Notes: a model not told the origin generated them from the letters alone. Counted from the stretch's first letter, positions 22,753-33,353 are shown. The stretch is DNA of 64,000 bases from Aricia agestis (GCF_905147365.1 NC_056419.1:2301501-2365500), one strand, 5' to 3'. Made by a program: numbers and translations.

Positions 22753-24224
22753 AAGACTAATAGGAGAATGTTGAAAAAACGGGGGAATTTATTTGAAAGG
22801 GCTTATCTCGCGAACTACTGGAGCAATTTTTATGGTATTTGGCACAGATAAGAAGTAGACCTCGTGAAGGATCATAGGCTATCGATTTTAATAATTTTTC
22901 ATATATTTATATATATTTTATACCCGTGCGACGACGGGGCGGGTGGCTAGTTTAGAATAATTTTAGACTATAATATTATTTTTATACAATAATACTTAGT
23001 ATTAGTAATATACATACACACATTACACATTCACGCGAATCATATTTCGTTCAATGTAAAGCCTGACAATGACCGGCAAATTGTAAAAAACGTACGAAAA
23101 TTTGAATGTCCGGGCTACCGTGGTACCGTAACATCCAATGAAACATTATTTAATTTTAACGAAACAAGGTTTTTTTTTCGTATTTTTAAAACGATATTAT
23201 AACATTGGAACATTAATTTTGCAATTATTTTTAATTCTTAAAAAAGATTAAAAAGCATAGAAACATTATTTTTAAGAAAAATAAATATTTTATATTTTTT
23301 TTATAATGTTCCTAAAGTATTTGAACAGTGTTTTCAAGAAAAAACATTATTTCACAATATTGTGTAAACGTTCCAAAAGAATTGTAACATTATTTTCAAG
23401 AAAAATGAATATTTTGTAATTTTGATAAAATGTTCCAAACGTATTGAAACATTATTTTTAAGAAAAGAGACCATTTTATAGTTTTGTCAAAACATTCCAT
23501 TGTTTTCCCGGTGAAATAAAATAATATTGTTTATTAAAATGTTTCTTGCGGATTAATACATTTTTTATGACTTGCATATTGCATTAATCTGACAAAGTGT
23601 GGGTTGGAACGTAATGTCAAAATAAAATATCTAAAACTGTCACTTGAGGACTGAAACAGATTAAGGAAACAAGTAGAAGATGTAAAAATACGCAGATCTG
23701 CATTTTTGTATTTAACTACGTCCAATTATTATTATTAATAATAAAATAAATATTTGATCCCATAAAAAACACAATTTGCCTAAGTGCTTTCTGATTTCTC
23801 TCTGTAACGGTACGGAACCCTTCGTGAGCGAGCCCGACTCGCACTTGGCCAATTTTATAAACAAACATGTTGCATCTATTTTGCATGAATGGTGAGCATA
23901 GTGATTGCAAATTTTCCTTTAAACCTACAAAATAAATTTTGAATCGCATGAACAAATCTATGTATAAAGATGAAGAAATGGAAGAAGACGGTGCGAATGT
24001 TTACTCTTATAAAAAAATGCAATATATTATATTATGTGTATTTTTACTTTTCTTACTTTAAAACAACAGTAAATAAAGATGGCACTATTAAGGCATTTTT
24101 TACTGCAGGCTTTGGCAGGATTTGGCAGTTTTTTGACCAAAGTTTGGCAGGATCTGTAATTTAAATATGGTCACCCTGCTACTTTCAGAGCAAAGTAACC
24201 ACTCTTCAAGTACTGTAGTGCCTG

Positions 24225-24486
24225 GGACAAGATTTAAATGTCCGTATGGTTGCCCGTTAATACGGCATTCTCGCAACATAGTCAGTCTTGTCCAGAGTAA
24301 AGAAGTTAAGAGTACGTCTGGTACCAACCCTGTGCGGGTTTCCTCACGATGTTTCCTTCACCGTACGAGCGTCCGTATTGAGATCAGAAAATGTCTCATT
24401 AGTACACGCCTCCACCCGGGATAGAATCTGTACCCTCTGCGAGTGTGAAAAGTCTACTCAGCCCCCAGGCCAGGCCACGGACGTTC
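24225..24486 (-). mobile_element. Lepidopteran SINE-like fragment
   Basis: Contains 'gcgggtttcctcacgatgtt' with 'tccttcaccgta' and a 'tctgtaccctctgcgagtgt' stretch, which I recognise as a common interspersed lepidopteran sequence read in reverse. There is no clear target duplication. It lies between hAT copy 1 and the ALG13 upstream hairpin. Confidence 0.45.
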
Positions 24487-24504
24487 TTACATGTACTTTG
24501 TAAG

Positions 24505-24641
24505 TATAGTCTGACATAAAAGTAAAGAAATTAAAAAGTGGCAACATCGTAGTGTCATCCCTTTTTTCTAGATTGATTTGAAAGGGATGACACTACGATG
24601 TTGCCACTTTTTAATTTCTTCACTTTTATGCCAGACTATTA
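24505..24641. mobile_element. Hairpin MITE (family H), about 60-bp arms
   Basis: Left 'atagtctgacataaaagt...' and right '...acttttatgccagactat' arms are almost perfect mirrors and include 'gtggcaacatcgtagtgtca'. Related copies lie at 48067-48209 and, split in two, at 29167-29246/30361-30400. It sits about 340 bp upstream of the ALG13 start codon. Confidence 0.85.
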
Positions 24642-24979
24642 TACGTCGTTTATCATTCCTCCCACTTTTAGTTCTATCCGTTTTTACTATTGACTTTATC
24701 TAGACTTTGGAATTTTTACAGCGCCACGCGCGCATAAATAAATGCAATGGGCAATGGTTTTTTTTTGCCATAACGCATTTAAAAAATCTTTTTCTCAACT
24801 GTCAATAATGAATTAGTGTCTACAAATCTATACTAGTAATCTGTGATTAGTGTCAACTACAGCTGATTGCCGACGTAGTGGTTTTTTGTTAAAAATATAA
24901 TTTGTTTATCTAATAGTTGTTACATTTTTATAAGTATTATTAATCTTTTACATGTAAAAGTACCATAATTCCTATAGAA

Positions 24980-25498
24980 ATGGGTCATCAATATCAGAAA
25001 ATCTTCGTCACGGTCGGCACAACAAGGTTCGACTTACTCTGCGAATATATTCAATCTCCTCTAATTTTGAAAGCTTTACAGAAGCTCGGGTGCAAGGAAA
25101 TAACTATGCAAATCGGTAATAGTGACATTGAGCCTGGGACATACGAGCTAGAAGGTGTAAAACAGTGCCTTTATAGATTCAAAGATAGTATAGAAGATGA
25201 CATAAGAACTGCCGATTTAGTTATAAGTCACGCTGGTGCTGGAAGCTGTTTAGAGGTTTTAGACGCTAACAAACCTCTGTTGGTCGTAGTGAATGAAGAT
25301 CTAATGGATAATCATCAGCTTGAGCTAGCCGAGCAACTTCAAGTGGACGGTCATCTTTACTACTGCACATGTGATACTTTAGAAAGCACATTGGACATGG
25401 TTGATTTTAGTCTACTTACATCATTCCCTAAGCCTGATCCCTCACATTTTATTAAGTTCATGGATAATGTGTTTCAAATAAAGTGTAAAGATACTTGA
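24980..25498 (+). CDS. Alg13: UDP-GlcNAc transferase catalytic subunit ALG13
   Basis: 172-residue, single-exon protein matching the ALG13 glycosyltransferase domain. With membrane partner ALG14 it adds the second GlcNAc to dolichol-PP-GlcNAc on the cytosolic face of the ER, the second step of N-glycan precursor assembly. Seen: N-terminal FVTVGTTRFDLL (residues 9-20), the GT28-type sugar-nucleotide site VISHAGAGSCLEVLDANKPLLVVVN (about 82-107) and the ALG13-like NHQLELAEQLQ helix. Its length equals the short ALG13 form; the OTU/Tudor extension of the long vertebrate form is absent. The ATG is preceded by in-frame stops. No AATAAA is evident in the first 100 bp after the stop. The last 59 codons and the 3' flank are repeated at 25716-26109. 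Neighbour eclair is convergent. Confidence 0.94.
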   Translation: MGHQYQKIFVTVGTTRFDLLCEYIQSPLILKALQKLGCKEITMQIGNSDIEPGTYELEGVKQCLYRFKDSIEDDIRTADLVISHAGAGSCLEVLDANKPLLVVVNEDLMDNHQLELAEQLQVDGHLYYCTCDTLESTLDMVDFSLLTSFPKPDPSHFIKFMDNVFQIKCKDT

Positions 25499-25715
25499 AG
25501 TTTTCTTCTTCTCTAATTTCTAGCTCTAATTTCACCAAAAAGGCAAAAGCATAAGTAATATTGCAAACATAAAGTTACTATGATTGTTCTTCATTCATTT
25601 ATAACTGGATTAAAGGAGATAGTAATAGAAATAATCAAAATAGTTGTTTGTGATGTTGTGCAAGTGTAAGAATTCAATTGTATAATATGTATTTTGTTTG
25701 TAACTAAAAAAAAAA

Positions 25716-26109
25716 GAGCTAGCCGAGCAACTTCAAGTGGACGGTCATCTTTACTACTGCACATGTGATACTTTAGAAAGCACATTGGACATGGTTGATT
25801 TTAGTCTACTTACATCATTCCCTAAGCCTGATCCCTCACATTTTATTAAGTTCATGGATAATGTGTTTCAAATAAAGTGTAAAGATACTTGAAGTTTTCT
25901 TCTTCTCTAATTTCTGGCTCTAATTTCACCAAAAAGGCAAAAGCATAAGTAATATTGCAAACATAAAGTTACTATGATTGTTCTTCATTCATTTATAACT
26001 GGATTAAAGGAGATAGTAATAGAAATAATCAAAATAGTTGTTTGTGATGTTGTGCAAGTGTAAGAATTCAATTGTATAGTATGTATTTTGTTTGTAACTA
26101 AAGAAAAAA
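25716..26109 (+). pseudogene. Tandem duplicate of the ALG13 3' half
   Basis: A direct repeat of 25322-25715, offset exactly 394 bp. It contains the last 59 ALG13 codons in open frame, the stop and about 215 bp of 3' flank, with only a handful of differences (for example 'tttctagctc' versus 'tttctggctc'). It lacks a start codon and the nucleotide-binding N-terminus, so it should not make an active enzyme. It could act as an alternative 3' UTR. Identity is so high that a collapsed or misjoined assembly repeat must also be considered. Confidence 0.92.
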
Positions 26110-26287
26110 GAAGTAAGACTGGTGCTTAGGTATTTAAATTTTATTGTTCAAACACAATTTCTTGTATATGAAAAAAGCAATATAAAAGGTACTAGCAATA
26201 ATTTACAACTGTTAATTCAGATCAATAATAATAAAAGATTTTATTTATATAATTTGTTATATTTAAAAGAAAATTACGAAATTCTTA

Positions 26288-26293
26288 TTTATT
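26288..26293 (-). promoter_or_regulatory. Poly(A) signal AATAAA of eclair/TMED
   Basis: Minus-strand AATAAA 13 bp past the TAA stop (26307-26309). Further AT-rich candidates follow near 26240, so the true cleavage site is uncertain. Confidence 0.45.
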
Positions 26294-26306
26294 TATACAA
26301 CTAAGT

Positions 26307-27847
26307 TTACACTAATTTCTTAGCCTCAAAGAAACTCTTCAAGTGACGCATTTGCCAGTAGCCAATGCCGAGAAGGACCCCAGTCTGCAGCAGACTCCAC
26401 CACAGGACTCGCTGGTTTGTGCTTTCTGACGTCTGTCTGAATCTTTCCTCTCGGTGCTAGAAAAATTTTAAATTGTAAAATAATAAAACAATATCTTTTT
26501 CATGTTAAATAAGACTACAATTTACAAACTAGACTAGAGTTTTATGCTTTATAAGCTTATTATATCTATCTCTCAAATTGGTTTGTGTAAATTATAAAAA
26601 AACTAGCTGTTGCCCGCGACTTCGTCCGCGTGGACTTCAGTTTATAGCGCGCGGTGTCAATAAAATTGGTGTCAAAAGCTTTTTAAAACCCTGGTACCCC
26701 TTAAATCAAAATACCCAGCCGTGTAGTGTGCACATAATATGATTTTTTTTAATTAAACTTTTTTATACCTTTTAAAGCTTATTTAGCTTTACACAACTTA
26801 GCTGCATAATGCATTACACAACTTTAGCTTTGCCCAATAGCCAATACCCATAGGCCATTAAACTATTTAGTATTTATTATTGGTAGACTGTTGTTTCTGA
26901 TTTCTATGTTGGTACGTGAGTTATTTAATAACATGTATAACAATCGAAAGAATCGAAATCCTAAATCGACATGGTACCACCTCTTATAGAAATACATATG
27001 AGCAAGCGATAGCGCGATCTAGGCGACTCTTGGCGCCATCTGTTCCAGTTTTTGGAACTAACTTAATTTGAACAAATTTACGCATAAACACCCCCTTACA
27101 ACCCCTTTTTCCAGTAAGAAGTAGCCTATGTCCTTTCTCAGGCTTTAGACTATCTGTGTACAAAATTTCATTACAATCGGTTCAGTAGTTTTGGCGCTGT
27201 TGTTTTTGAATTTGATATCTAAGTTGGTAGGTGAGTTATTAGTTAATAACGTGTATAAGAATCGAAATACCAAGCTTAACATGGTACCACCTCTTATAGA
27301 AATACGCATGAGCAAGCAATAGCGCGATCTAGGGGACTCTTGGCGCCATCTATTTTGAGTTTTTGGAACTAACTTAATTTGACCAAATTTACGCATTTTC
27401 ACCCCCTGACAACCCCCTTTTTCAGTTAAAAAGTAGCATATGTCCTTTCTCAGGCTTTAGACTATCTGTGAACAAAATTTCATTACAATCGGTTCAGTAG
27501 TTTTGGCGTGAAAGCGAGACAGACAGACAGACAGACAGAGATACTTTCGCATTTATAATATTAGTATAGAACGTGTATAACAATCGAAAGAATCGAAAAA
27601 CCTTGCTTGACATGGTATCACTTCTTATAGAAATACGCATGAGCAAGCAATAGCGCGATCTAGGGGGCTCTTGGCGCCATCTATTTTGAGTTTTTGGAAC
27701 TAACTTAATTTGACCAAATTTACGCATTTTCACCCCCTTACAACCCCCTTTTCCATTTAAAAAGTAGCCTATGTCCTTTCTCAGGCTTTAGGCTATCTGT
27801 GTACAAAATTTCATTACAATCGGTTCAGTAGTTTTGGCGTGAAAGCG

Positions 27848-27890
<43 letters not shown>

Positions 27891-28921
27891 GATACTTTCG
27901 CATTTATAATATTAGTATAGATTACCCTTTGGTAACTTTGTTCCTTTGTGATCTGGTGGACCTGATCCAAGAGCTGTCTGATCCTCAGTTGTAGCTCTGA
28001 CAGCTTGTCTTTCTGTGCAACATTAGCATAGTCCACTGCATGCTCGCCAACTTGAATGTCAAGATGAACCTGTACATAAGAATAAATATTTTAAATAACT
28101 TTTCAATGCCAATGAGTGTTCTTTTCTGTAAAGAATAAACTTAACATTAAAATATGAATGTAGATAATTATGCTAATAAGGTGGTTATTAGCATAGTATA
28201 ATGTGTTTAAAAAGTAATTCACAATGTGACTTGATTAAAAATTCGATTGTTACTTTACTAAGGTTCTTCATAATCATTGTTTGACCCAAATAGTGTCTAT
28301 GTAACATAAATTCACTTGTTCAAACATAGCCTCAGAAGACAAAACCAATTAATTTGTGGTTTAATGCTCTTTTAAATATAGCAACATAATATGCTCTTAT
28401 TATTTCATACAACTACTAAATATAATAAATTACCATTTAGTATAAACATGAGCAGTAAACATTTTTATTACTTACTCTTATCTGTGATCCACTGAACCAG
28501 GAGGAACTGTTTGAGTACATACAGATCACGTGCTCTCCGGGAGTGGTAGAAGTGAAAGAGATCATTCCCTCAGAGGAGTAGACGCGGGACAACACAACTC
28601 TGTCATTTGGATCCCGAACCTCCACATGCATCCCTATTCCGGGAGCCGACTTCATGAAGCCCCCGGATCGGGGGTCAAACAGCTCAACCTTGTAGTTCAC
28701 TGAAAGGATATTATGTGAAATTAAAATATATTCTTCCGTGGACCGTGGTAAGGGCTCAAACAAGTTGCCTTGTCTAATGTCTTACCCAGTACTGTCGTGT
28801 CGTCGGGAATTTCTTCGATGAAGCATTTTCTTTCGCCCTCTGCTATGTGAAAGTACAAAGCTGTACTAAAATCTATTAGCAGAATTAGGAAAAGTAACGA
28901 ATACATACTAAAATACTTCAT
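26307..28921 (-). CDS. eca: p24-family cargo receptor, eclair/TMED4-TMED9 type
   Basis: Type I membrane protein of COPI/COPII vesicles that helps sort cargo (for example GPI-anchored proteins) between ER and Golgi. Exons in order: 28786-28921, 28476-28699, 27926-28069, 26307-26456; phases join and give 217 residues, normal for p24 alpha. Seen: signal peptide to about residue 21 (MYSLLFLILLIDFSTA), then LYFHIAEGERKCFIEEIP opening the GOLD domain, the GEHVICMYSNSSSW strand with the second conserved cysteine, a coiled coil (KDKLSELQLRIRQLLDQVHQI), a TM segment near 186-204 (VLWWSLLQTGVLLGIGYW), and the tail LKSFFEAKKLV with FF and KKxx-type sorting signals. An upstream in-frame ATG at 28993 would hide the signal peptide, so the 28921 ATG is preferred. 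Intron 3 is almost wholly Helitron-like sequence, which begins 4 bp past the donor. Confidence 0.93.
26603..27921 (-). mobile_element. Helitron-like element with internal tandem units, in eca intron 3
   Basis: On the minus strand it begins TCTATACTAATATTATAAAT after an A and ends 'gcgggcaacagCTAG' before a T. A second internal TCTATACTAATATTATAAAT-like start near 27545-27570 and three similar units of roughly 300-350 bp (each with 'gcgcgatctaggcgactctt'-like and 'ttacaatcggttcagtagtt' segments) show tandem duplication within it. (GTCT)n runs at 27513-27538 and 27848-27890 sit near the unit starts. No Rep/helicase ORF. Confidence 0.75.
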
Positions 28922-29166
28922 TTTTATAAAAATGTAGCCGCAAATCCACAGTTTTACGAGACCAATCTGACATTGACACTTGACAATACTCACACGTCAT
29001 CTCACTAATGTCAAGTAGGTGCAAGTCGAAGTTTAAAAAAACAAGGAAAATAAAACAAAGTCTCTCTTTTTGTTGTTATTTATTACATTACTCGTTTGAT
29101 GTCTCTTTCATAAGTTTTTAGTATTTTATCATTTTTAGGTACGGCTAGGACTTAGGAGACATTCTA

Positions 29167-30400
29167 CAGTCTGGCATAAAAGTGAAGAAATAAAAAAGGG
29201 GCCATATCCTAGTGTCATCCACTCATCCCTTTCAAATCAACCAAAAGAGGCCCATTCACGGCAGGACTGCACGACAGTCCTGCCGTGAATGGGCCTCACT
29301 GATTGGTTCACACTCGGTGTTTCCGGCCGGCAACACCGAGTGTGAACCAATGATAAGGAATCAGATGGAAGCGACATAAGTACAAAAAAGTGTGGCCGGC
29401 GCCATATTGCCTAGAACTAAACATGGCGGTCTATAGTGATGGGACACTCGGTTGATTTTTCTCGAGGATATCGATAAACTAAGATGTTATAAGTGAGCGT
29501 CCTGTTATATTATATATTATATTGATATCAATTTTTTTTATGTTATATAAAAAAATCATTTTTGCCTATTTTGTCTCTATTTATTAAAGTACATAGAGAC
29601 AAAATAGGCAAATATGGTTTTTTTTTACATAGGAGCCTCCTTAATTTTAATAAAACTATTTAAGGACATCAATCACGTTACATTCATTTTGGACCAAAAA
29701 ATGAAAGTGCCAGCCAGAAAGAAAAAGTACGATATTCGGATAGAATACATAATTTCTATCATTTTTTACTATGACGTCCAATCTATGTGCATAATGGTTA
29801 CGTCGTAATAAGATAAAAAATACAATATTTTTAATTTCATTCTTTGGTGATAAAAAAGGTTGGAGTGTCATTATAATATAAAAAATATTATAATGACACT
29901 CATTATAATATAATAACTTAAATAATAATTATTATTTAGGTTGCCATTATTGATATCGGCCAAAAAAATACCAAAAAATCGGACAAATACTAGTTGTACT
30001 CGCGCACGAAATGTTTACATCAATTATTATTATTATTAAAGTATGTATACAACTGAGGTTTTTGTGAACATTTCAAGTGCCTATTTTTTTCGCAATATAT
30101 CGAGACCGATATTGATATTTTTTCAAATATCGATGTATCGATATATCGATATTTTCTTTCAATTTCGACATCCCTATAATACGACAATTTGGCAGTATAT
30201 GTACCTCGGAGCACCGGAACATAAAATGGCGGACCGGCCACAGTATTTTGATTTGGTAGAGACCATTATGCCGAGTCCACTTATAAAAGTCAACACTTAT
30301 AAAAGGCCCATAACCCATTCAATGCAGGACTGCCGTGCAGTCCTGCCGTGAATGGGCCCTTTAAGAAAAAAGGGATGACACAACGATGTTGCCAGACAGT
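29167..30400. mobile_element. Family H MITE split by a multi-hairpin foldback element
   Basis: The two halves of a family H hairpin (29167-29246 and 30361-30400) flank a block at about 29248-30360 that begins 'aggcccattcacggcagg' and ends 'cctgccgtgaatgggccct'. Inside are separate perfect hairpins: 29247-29297 (22-bp arms), 29302-29351 (20-bp arms), 29561-29612 (20-bp arms), 29863-29901 (17-bp arms) and 30324-30346 (10-bp arms). The block fills the divergent interval between eca and DDRGK1. No ORF stands out. Confidence 0.75.
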
Positions 30401-30717
30401 ATTTATTATATATTATTAATTATTGTTTGCAACTTGCATGTATAATTTAAAAAAAGGTGAGTTGTTTTTTTTTTTTTACTTGAGTTTTTTTTACTTTACA
30501 AATTGTCATTTGTCAAATGTTTAGTTTGACAGATATGTGATTTTCGAATCGAGCGTGTTACGTGTGATGACGTTGTTTTCCTAAAATACAAATTTTACGA
30601 ACGAATAAAATGAATTTTATCGATAATTTAACTTAAAAAGTAATAATTATACCAAACCTTTTCTTAAAAACAAACAATTACACCCTTATTTTTATAAACA
30701 GAAGACATTACAAAAAT

Positions 30718-33290
30718 ATGGATCCCTTCATTATTGCTGCAATAATAAGTGCTATTGTGATAATTATTCTATCTATTGCCTTCCTGAGAGTGTCACAAGT
30801 TAAACCACAAGGTGAGTGACCTGATAAATAAACTATAAACATTCCTTGCCCATTCATTAATATTAAGAAAATAAAACACATCTGTTATGATAGCTCAATT
30901 ACTGGCACTTTATTTAGGCATAAATTAAATTATTCTTCTTATCCAGTTCCTATTGCAATTATTATAGTTTATTGTTATTTTTGAATTATGTGCAATTAAA
31001 GAGCTTTTTATTTGACACCTCCATTGTGGGCATAGCAGACACAATAGATTTTCAATTGTTATGCGGCAGCCGGCTGCCGCTTGGGGATTGCTGGGTTAAG
31101 GTAGTTCTTAATCCAGTTGTGACCAATCTTCATAGTATATTTAATGTTTATTACAGGAGGCAGGCCTAGGGCCGTAGCTCAGAGAGATGGAGGGCCAGGG
31201 AGAGTGGCCGCTGTGCGAAATCAACGAGCTCGGATGAGAGCTAATGGTGATTACTTATTTTATCCTTTGCTTTTGTGGTGGTGCTTCTGTTTTTATTTTA
31301 AGTTGCCAAACAATTTGGTTAAAAGAAAAAAAAATAACATTTTTGTAAAGCAGTTATTGAGTTACAGCCTGGATAGACAGACTGACAAACATTGAAGTTT
31401 CAGTAATAGGGTCCCGTTTTTACCTTTTGGGTGCAGAACCCTAAAAAGAAATGGCCAACTCAACGTAATATACTTAAATGACCAAAAACTCACTTTTTAA
31501 TTATTAATTCAATCATAATTAAACAGCGGCAAGACATCAAGCTGCTTTAATAGAGGAAGAACCGGGCGCTGCTGATGATATTGAGGATGAAGAAGTCCAG
31601 GACAACCAGAAAGTGGAATTTGATGACAAAATGGGAGCTAAGGTATGAACTATAACATACAGTCTTACACAGTAACTTTATAATATTCACTATTTAGTAA
31701 TCTATGCTTTAACCATTTATGTATTTATTATGTTTTCCTTTGTAAATGTTAAGTGACACCGATTTTATATTATCTATGAGTTATGACCGACTTACAATTA
31801 CAGAACAGATAAAAGAAATGCCTAGGATTATAATTAATCTTTTATTTTTTCTTTCTACTTTAAGTAACTTTAGTAAGGCATTAAATCAGTTATAAATTTT
31901 CTCTTTTTTCATGTTATGTTTTTCTGTTCTTTGTTAGCCAGCTTTGAATATGAACAACTAACAAGTCCAGTTTTCTTTTCACATGTGTTTTAAACTCTAT
32001 AATATAACATGTAACCATATTACTAATTTCAGAAAAGAGCAAAACTAGAGGCAAAGATGGAGAAACAGAAAGCCAGAGAAGCGGAGGTACAACTTCGTGA
32101 AATAAAGAAGAAACGAGAGGAGGAACAGGAGGAAGAGAGAAGGAAGATTGAGGAAAAGAGAGAGGTATATAGTTTCTTTTGTTTAGAACCTTTAAGTTAT
32201 TGTACTAGCTAACATTTTAATTATTAGGCTGACCCCACATTAGGCGTGCGCGTTCATCGGGCGTTTTAGCTATAGAACAGCGTGAATCGTGATGCTTTTG
32301 CAGCGCACTCGCGTCTCGTTGATCATATGCCTGAGGAATGTGCAGTGTGCACGCCTAACATGGGGTCAGCCGTAATTCAGTGCTATGTTAAATAACTATA
32401 GTTATATAGTGCATTAAGATTTTGTCGTAAATAAAAAAAAACTGAAACAGAGGTACAGAAAATTTTAATTGCGTTTTTATTTTTTATAACTAGGAGGAAG
32501 AAAGAAAAACAGAAGAATTGGCTAAAAAGGCCGAAGAAGAGAAGAAAAGACGCGAACAAGAAGAGTATGAAGCCTTGAAAGCAGCTTTTACTGTTGAAGG
32601 GGAAGGCTTTGATGAAAACGAACAGGAGGACCAAGATAACCAGTTGAAAAACTTCATCAACTACATAAAGGTGATTTATCAATATATTTAAATTGAAACT
32701 AGCTGTATGATGTATCTTGTACATAATAATGTCTATTTGTGAGTTATGACACATAAAATAATATCTAAAAACTATAAATTTTATTGTCATCAGATGATAA
32801 AGCTTAAACTGTACTCGGCGAAACATGGCGGTAGCAGTCATTGACTCCCTGTCAAAAACTTGTCATTTTCTGTACAAAGCAACAATTGACAACATCCGAC
32901 ACTCCATTGTCAATCGCAGTTTATATAGTAAATTACAAGTTTTTGACAGGGAGTCAATGACCGCTATCGCCATGTTTCACCGATTATAGTAGTGGTTTTA
33001 TTATATTATCGTTTTTTTTTCAGGAGCAAAAAGTTGTAATACTTGAGGATTTAGCAGCACACTTTAAAATGAAAACACAAGCTGTGATTGACAGAATTTC
33101 AGAGTTACAAGCTTCAGGAGACCTTACCGGTGTGATAGATGACAGAGGGAAATTCATTTATATTTCACAGAAGGAATTAGAAGATGTTGCTAAATTTATT
33201 AAACAGAGAGGCAGGGTATCTATTGCAGAGTTAGCAGAAAGCAGCAATGAACTTATAAACCTCAACCCCGTTACAATTGCACAGGCATAA
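30718..33290 (+). CDS. DDRGK1: DDRGK domain-containing protein 1 (UFBP1)
   Basis: ER-membrane adaptor of the UFM1 ligase complex (UFL1, CDK5RAP3), which attaches UFM1 to ribosomal and ER proteins in ER stress and ER-phagy. Exons: 30718-30811, 31157-31246, 31527-31642, 32033-32164, 32494-32670, 33024-33290; 291 residues plus stop, all phases consistent. Seen: an N-terminal membrane anchor at residues 4-24 (FIIAAIISAIVIIILSIAFL), a basic Arg/Gly linker, an acidic patch, a long charged coiled coil (about 100-185, EEERRKIEEKREEEERKTEEL), then a C-terminal winged-helix/PCI-like domain with the diagnostic DDRGKFIYIS near 242-251. It ends in LNPVTIAQA. Length is at the family norm. Introns 4 and 5 each hold a MITE. 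The gene is convergent with Nup107, stop codons 73 bp apart. Confidence 0.96.
32229..32371. mobile_element. MITE in DDRGK1 intron 4
   Basis: Ends 'ggctgaccccacattagg' and 'cctaacatggggtcagcc' are near-perfect inverted repeats, continuing into 'gcgtgcgc' and 'gtgcacgc'. It is non-coding. Confidence 0.85.
32812..32992. mobile_element. MITE in DDRGK1 intron 5 (family G)
   Basis: Left 'ctcggcgaaacatggcggta' and 'gactccctgtcaaaaacttg' are mirrored by 'caagtttttgacagggagtc' and 'gcgatagcggtcat' sequence on the other side. It ends about 30 bp upstream of the last exon's acceptor. Its relative is at 63153-63345. Confidence 0.85.
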
Positions 33291-33319
33291 ACTTATTTTT
33301 ATAGATGTTGATATATTTT

Positions 33320-33325
33320 AATAAA
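33320..33325 (+). promoter_or_regulatory. Poly(A) signal AATAAA of DDRGK1
   Basis: Plus-strand AATAAA 29 bp after the DDRGK1 stop and 38 bp before the last base of the Nup107 stop codon on the other strand. The two 3' UTRs probably overlap. Confidence 0.65.
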
Positions 33326-33347
33326 AAGAAAATGTAAATACAAACTG

Positions 33348-33353
33348 TTTATT
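33348..33353 (-). promoter_or_regulatory. Poly(A) signal AATAAA of Nup107
   Basis: Minus-strand AATAAA 10 bp after the Nup107 TAA (33364-33366). Cleavage 10-30 bp further on would fall inside the DDRGK1 3' UTR. Confidence 0.6.

Larger units (their letters stand above)
22187..22953 (+). mobile_element. Helitron-like element inside hAT copy 1
   Basis: Starts TCTATATACATATTATTATA after an A and ends 'gacggggcgggtggCTAG' before a T, fitting the A|TC...CTRR|T rule. It carries the 'ctacgcaacggattttgatg' segment typical of abundant lepidopteran repeats, and an internal partial tandem duplication. A MITE at 22449-22752 interrupts it. Confidence 0.7.
20406..24178. mobile_element. hAT transposon, decayed, copy 1, with nested insertions
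   Basis: Ends CAGGGTGACCATAT and ATATGGTCACCCTG are inverted repeats, flanked by an exact 8-bp duplication ctactttc (20398-20405 and 24179-24186). Near 20800-20866 one frame reads VMLTNASCERMFSQINTITRNR, which matches the hAT C-terminal dimerisation motif (SNA.xER.FS...RNR). The rest of the transposase is absent or destroyed. Insertions inside include a family P copy, two MITEs and a Helitron-like element that itself carries two MITEs. Length is 3.77 kb. A 1.5-kb relative lies at 47858-49381 in reverse orientation. Confidence 0.9.

Noticed and set aside
25716..25892. The ALG13 repeat as a second functional gene.
   Set aside because: It lacks the start codon and the N-terminal nucleotide-binding half; only the C-terminal 59 codons are present.
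27513..27890. Regularly spaced GACA/GTCT runs that look array-like.
   Set aside because: These are simple microsatellites inside a Helitron-like repeat, with no CRISPR repeat-spacer layout, in a eukaryotic genome.
28922..28993. Upstream in-frame ATG adding 24 residues to eclair.
   Set aside because: It would bury the signal peptide; p24 proteins start just before it, so the internal ATG at 28921 is preferred.
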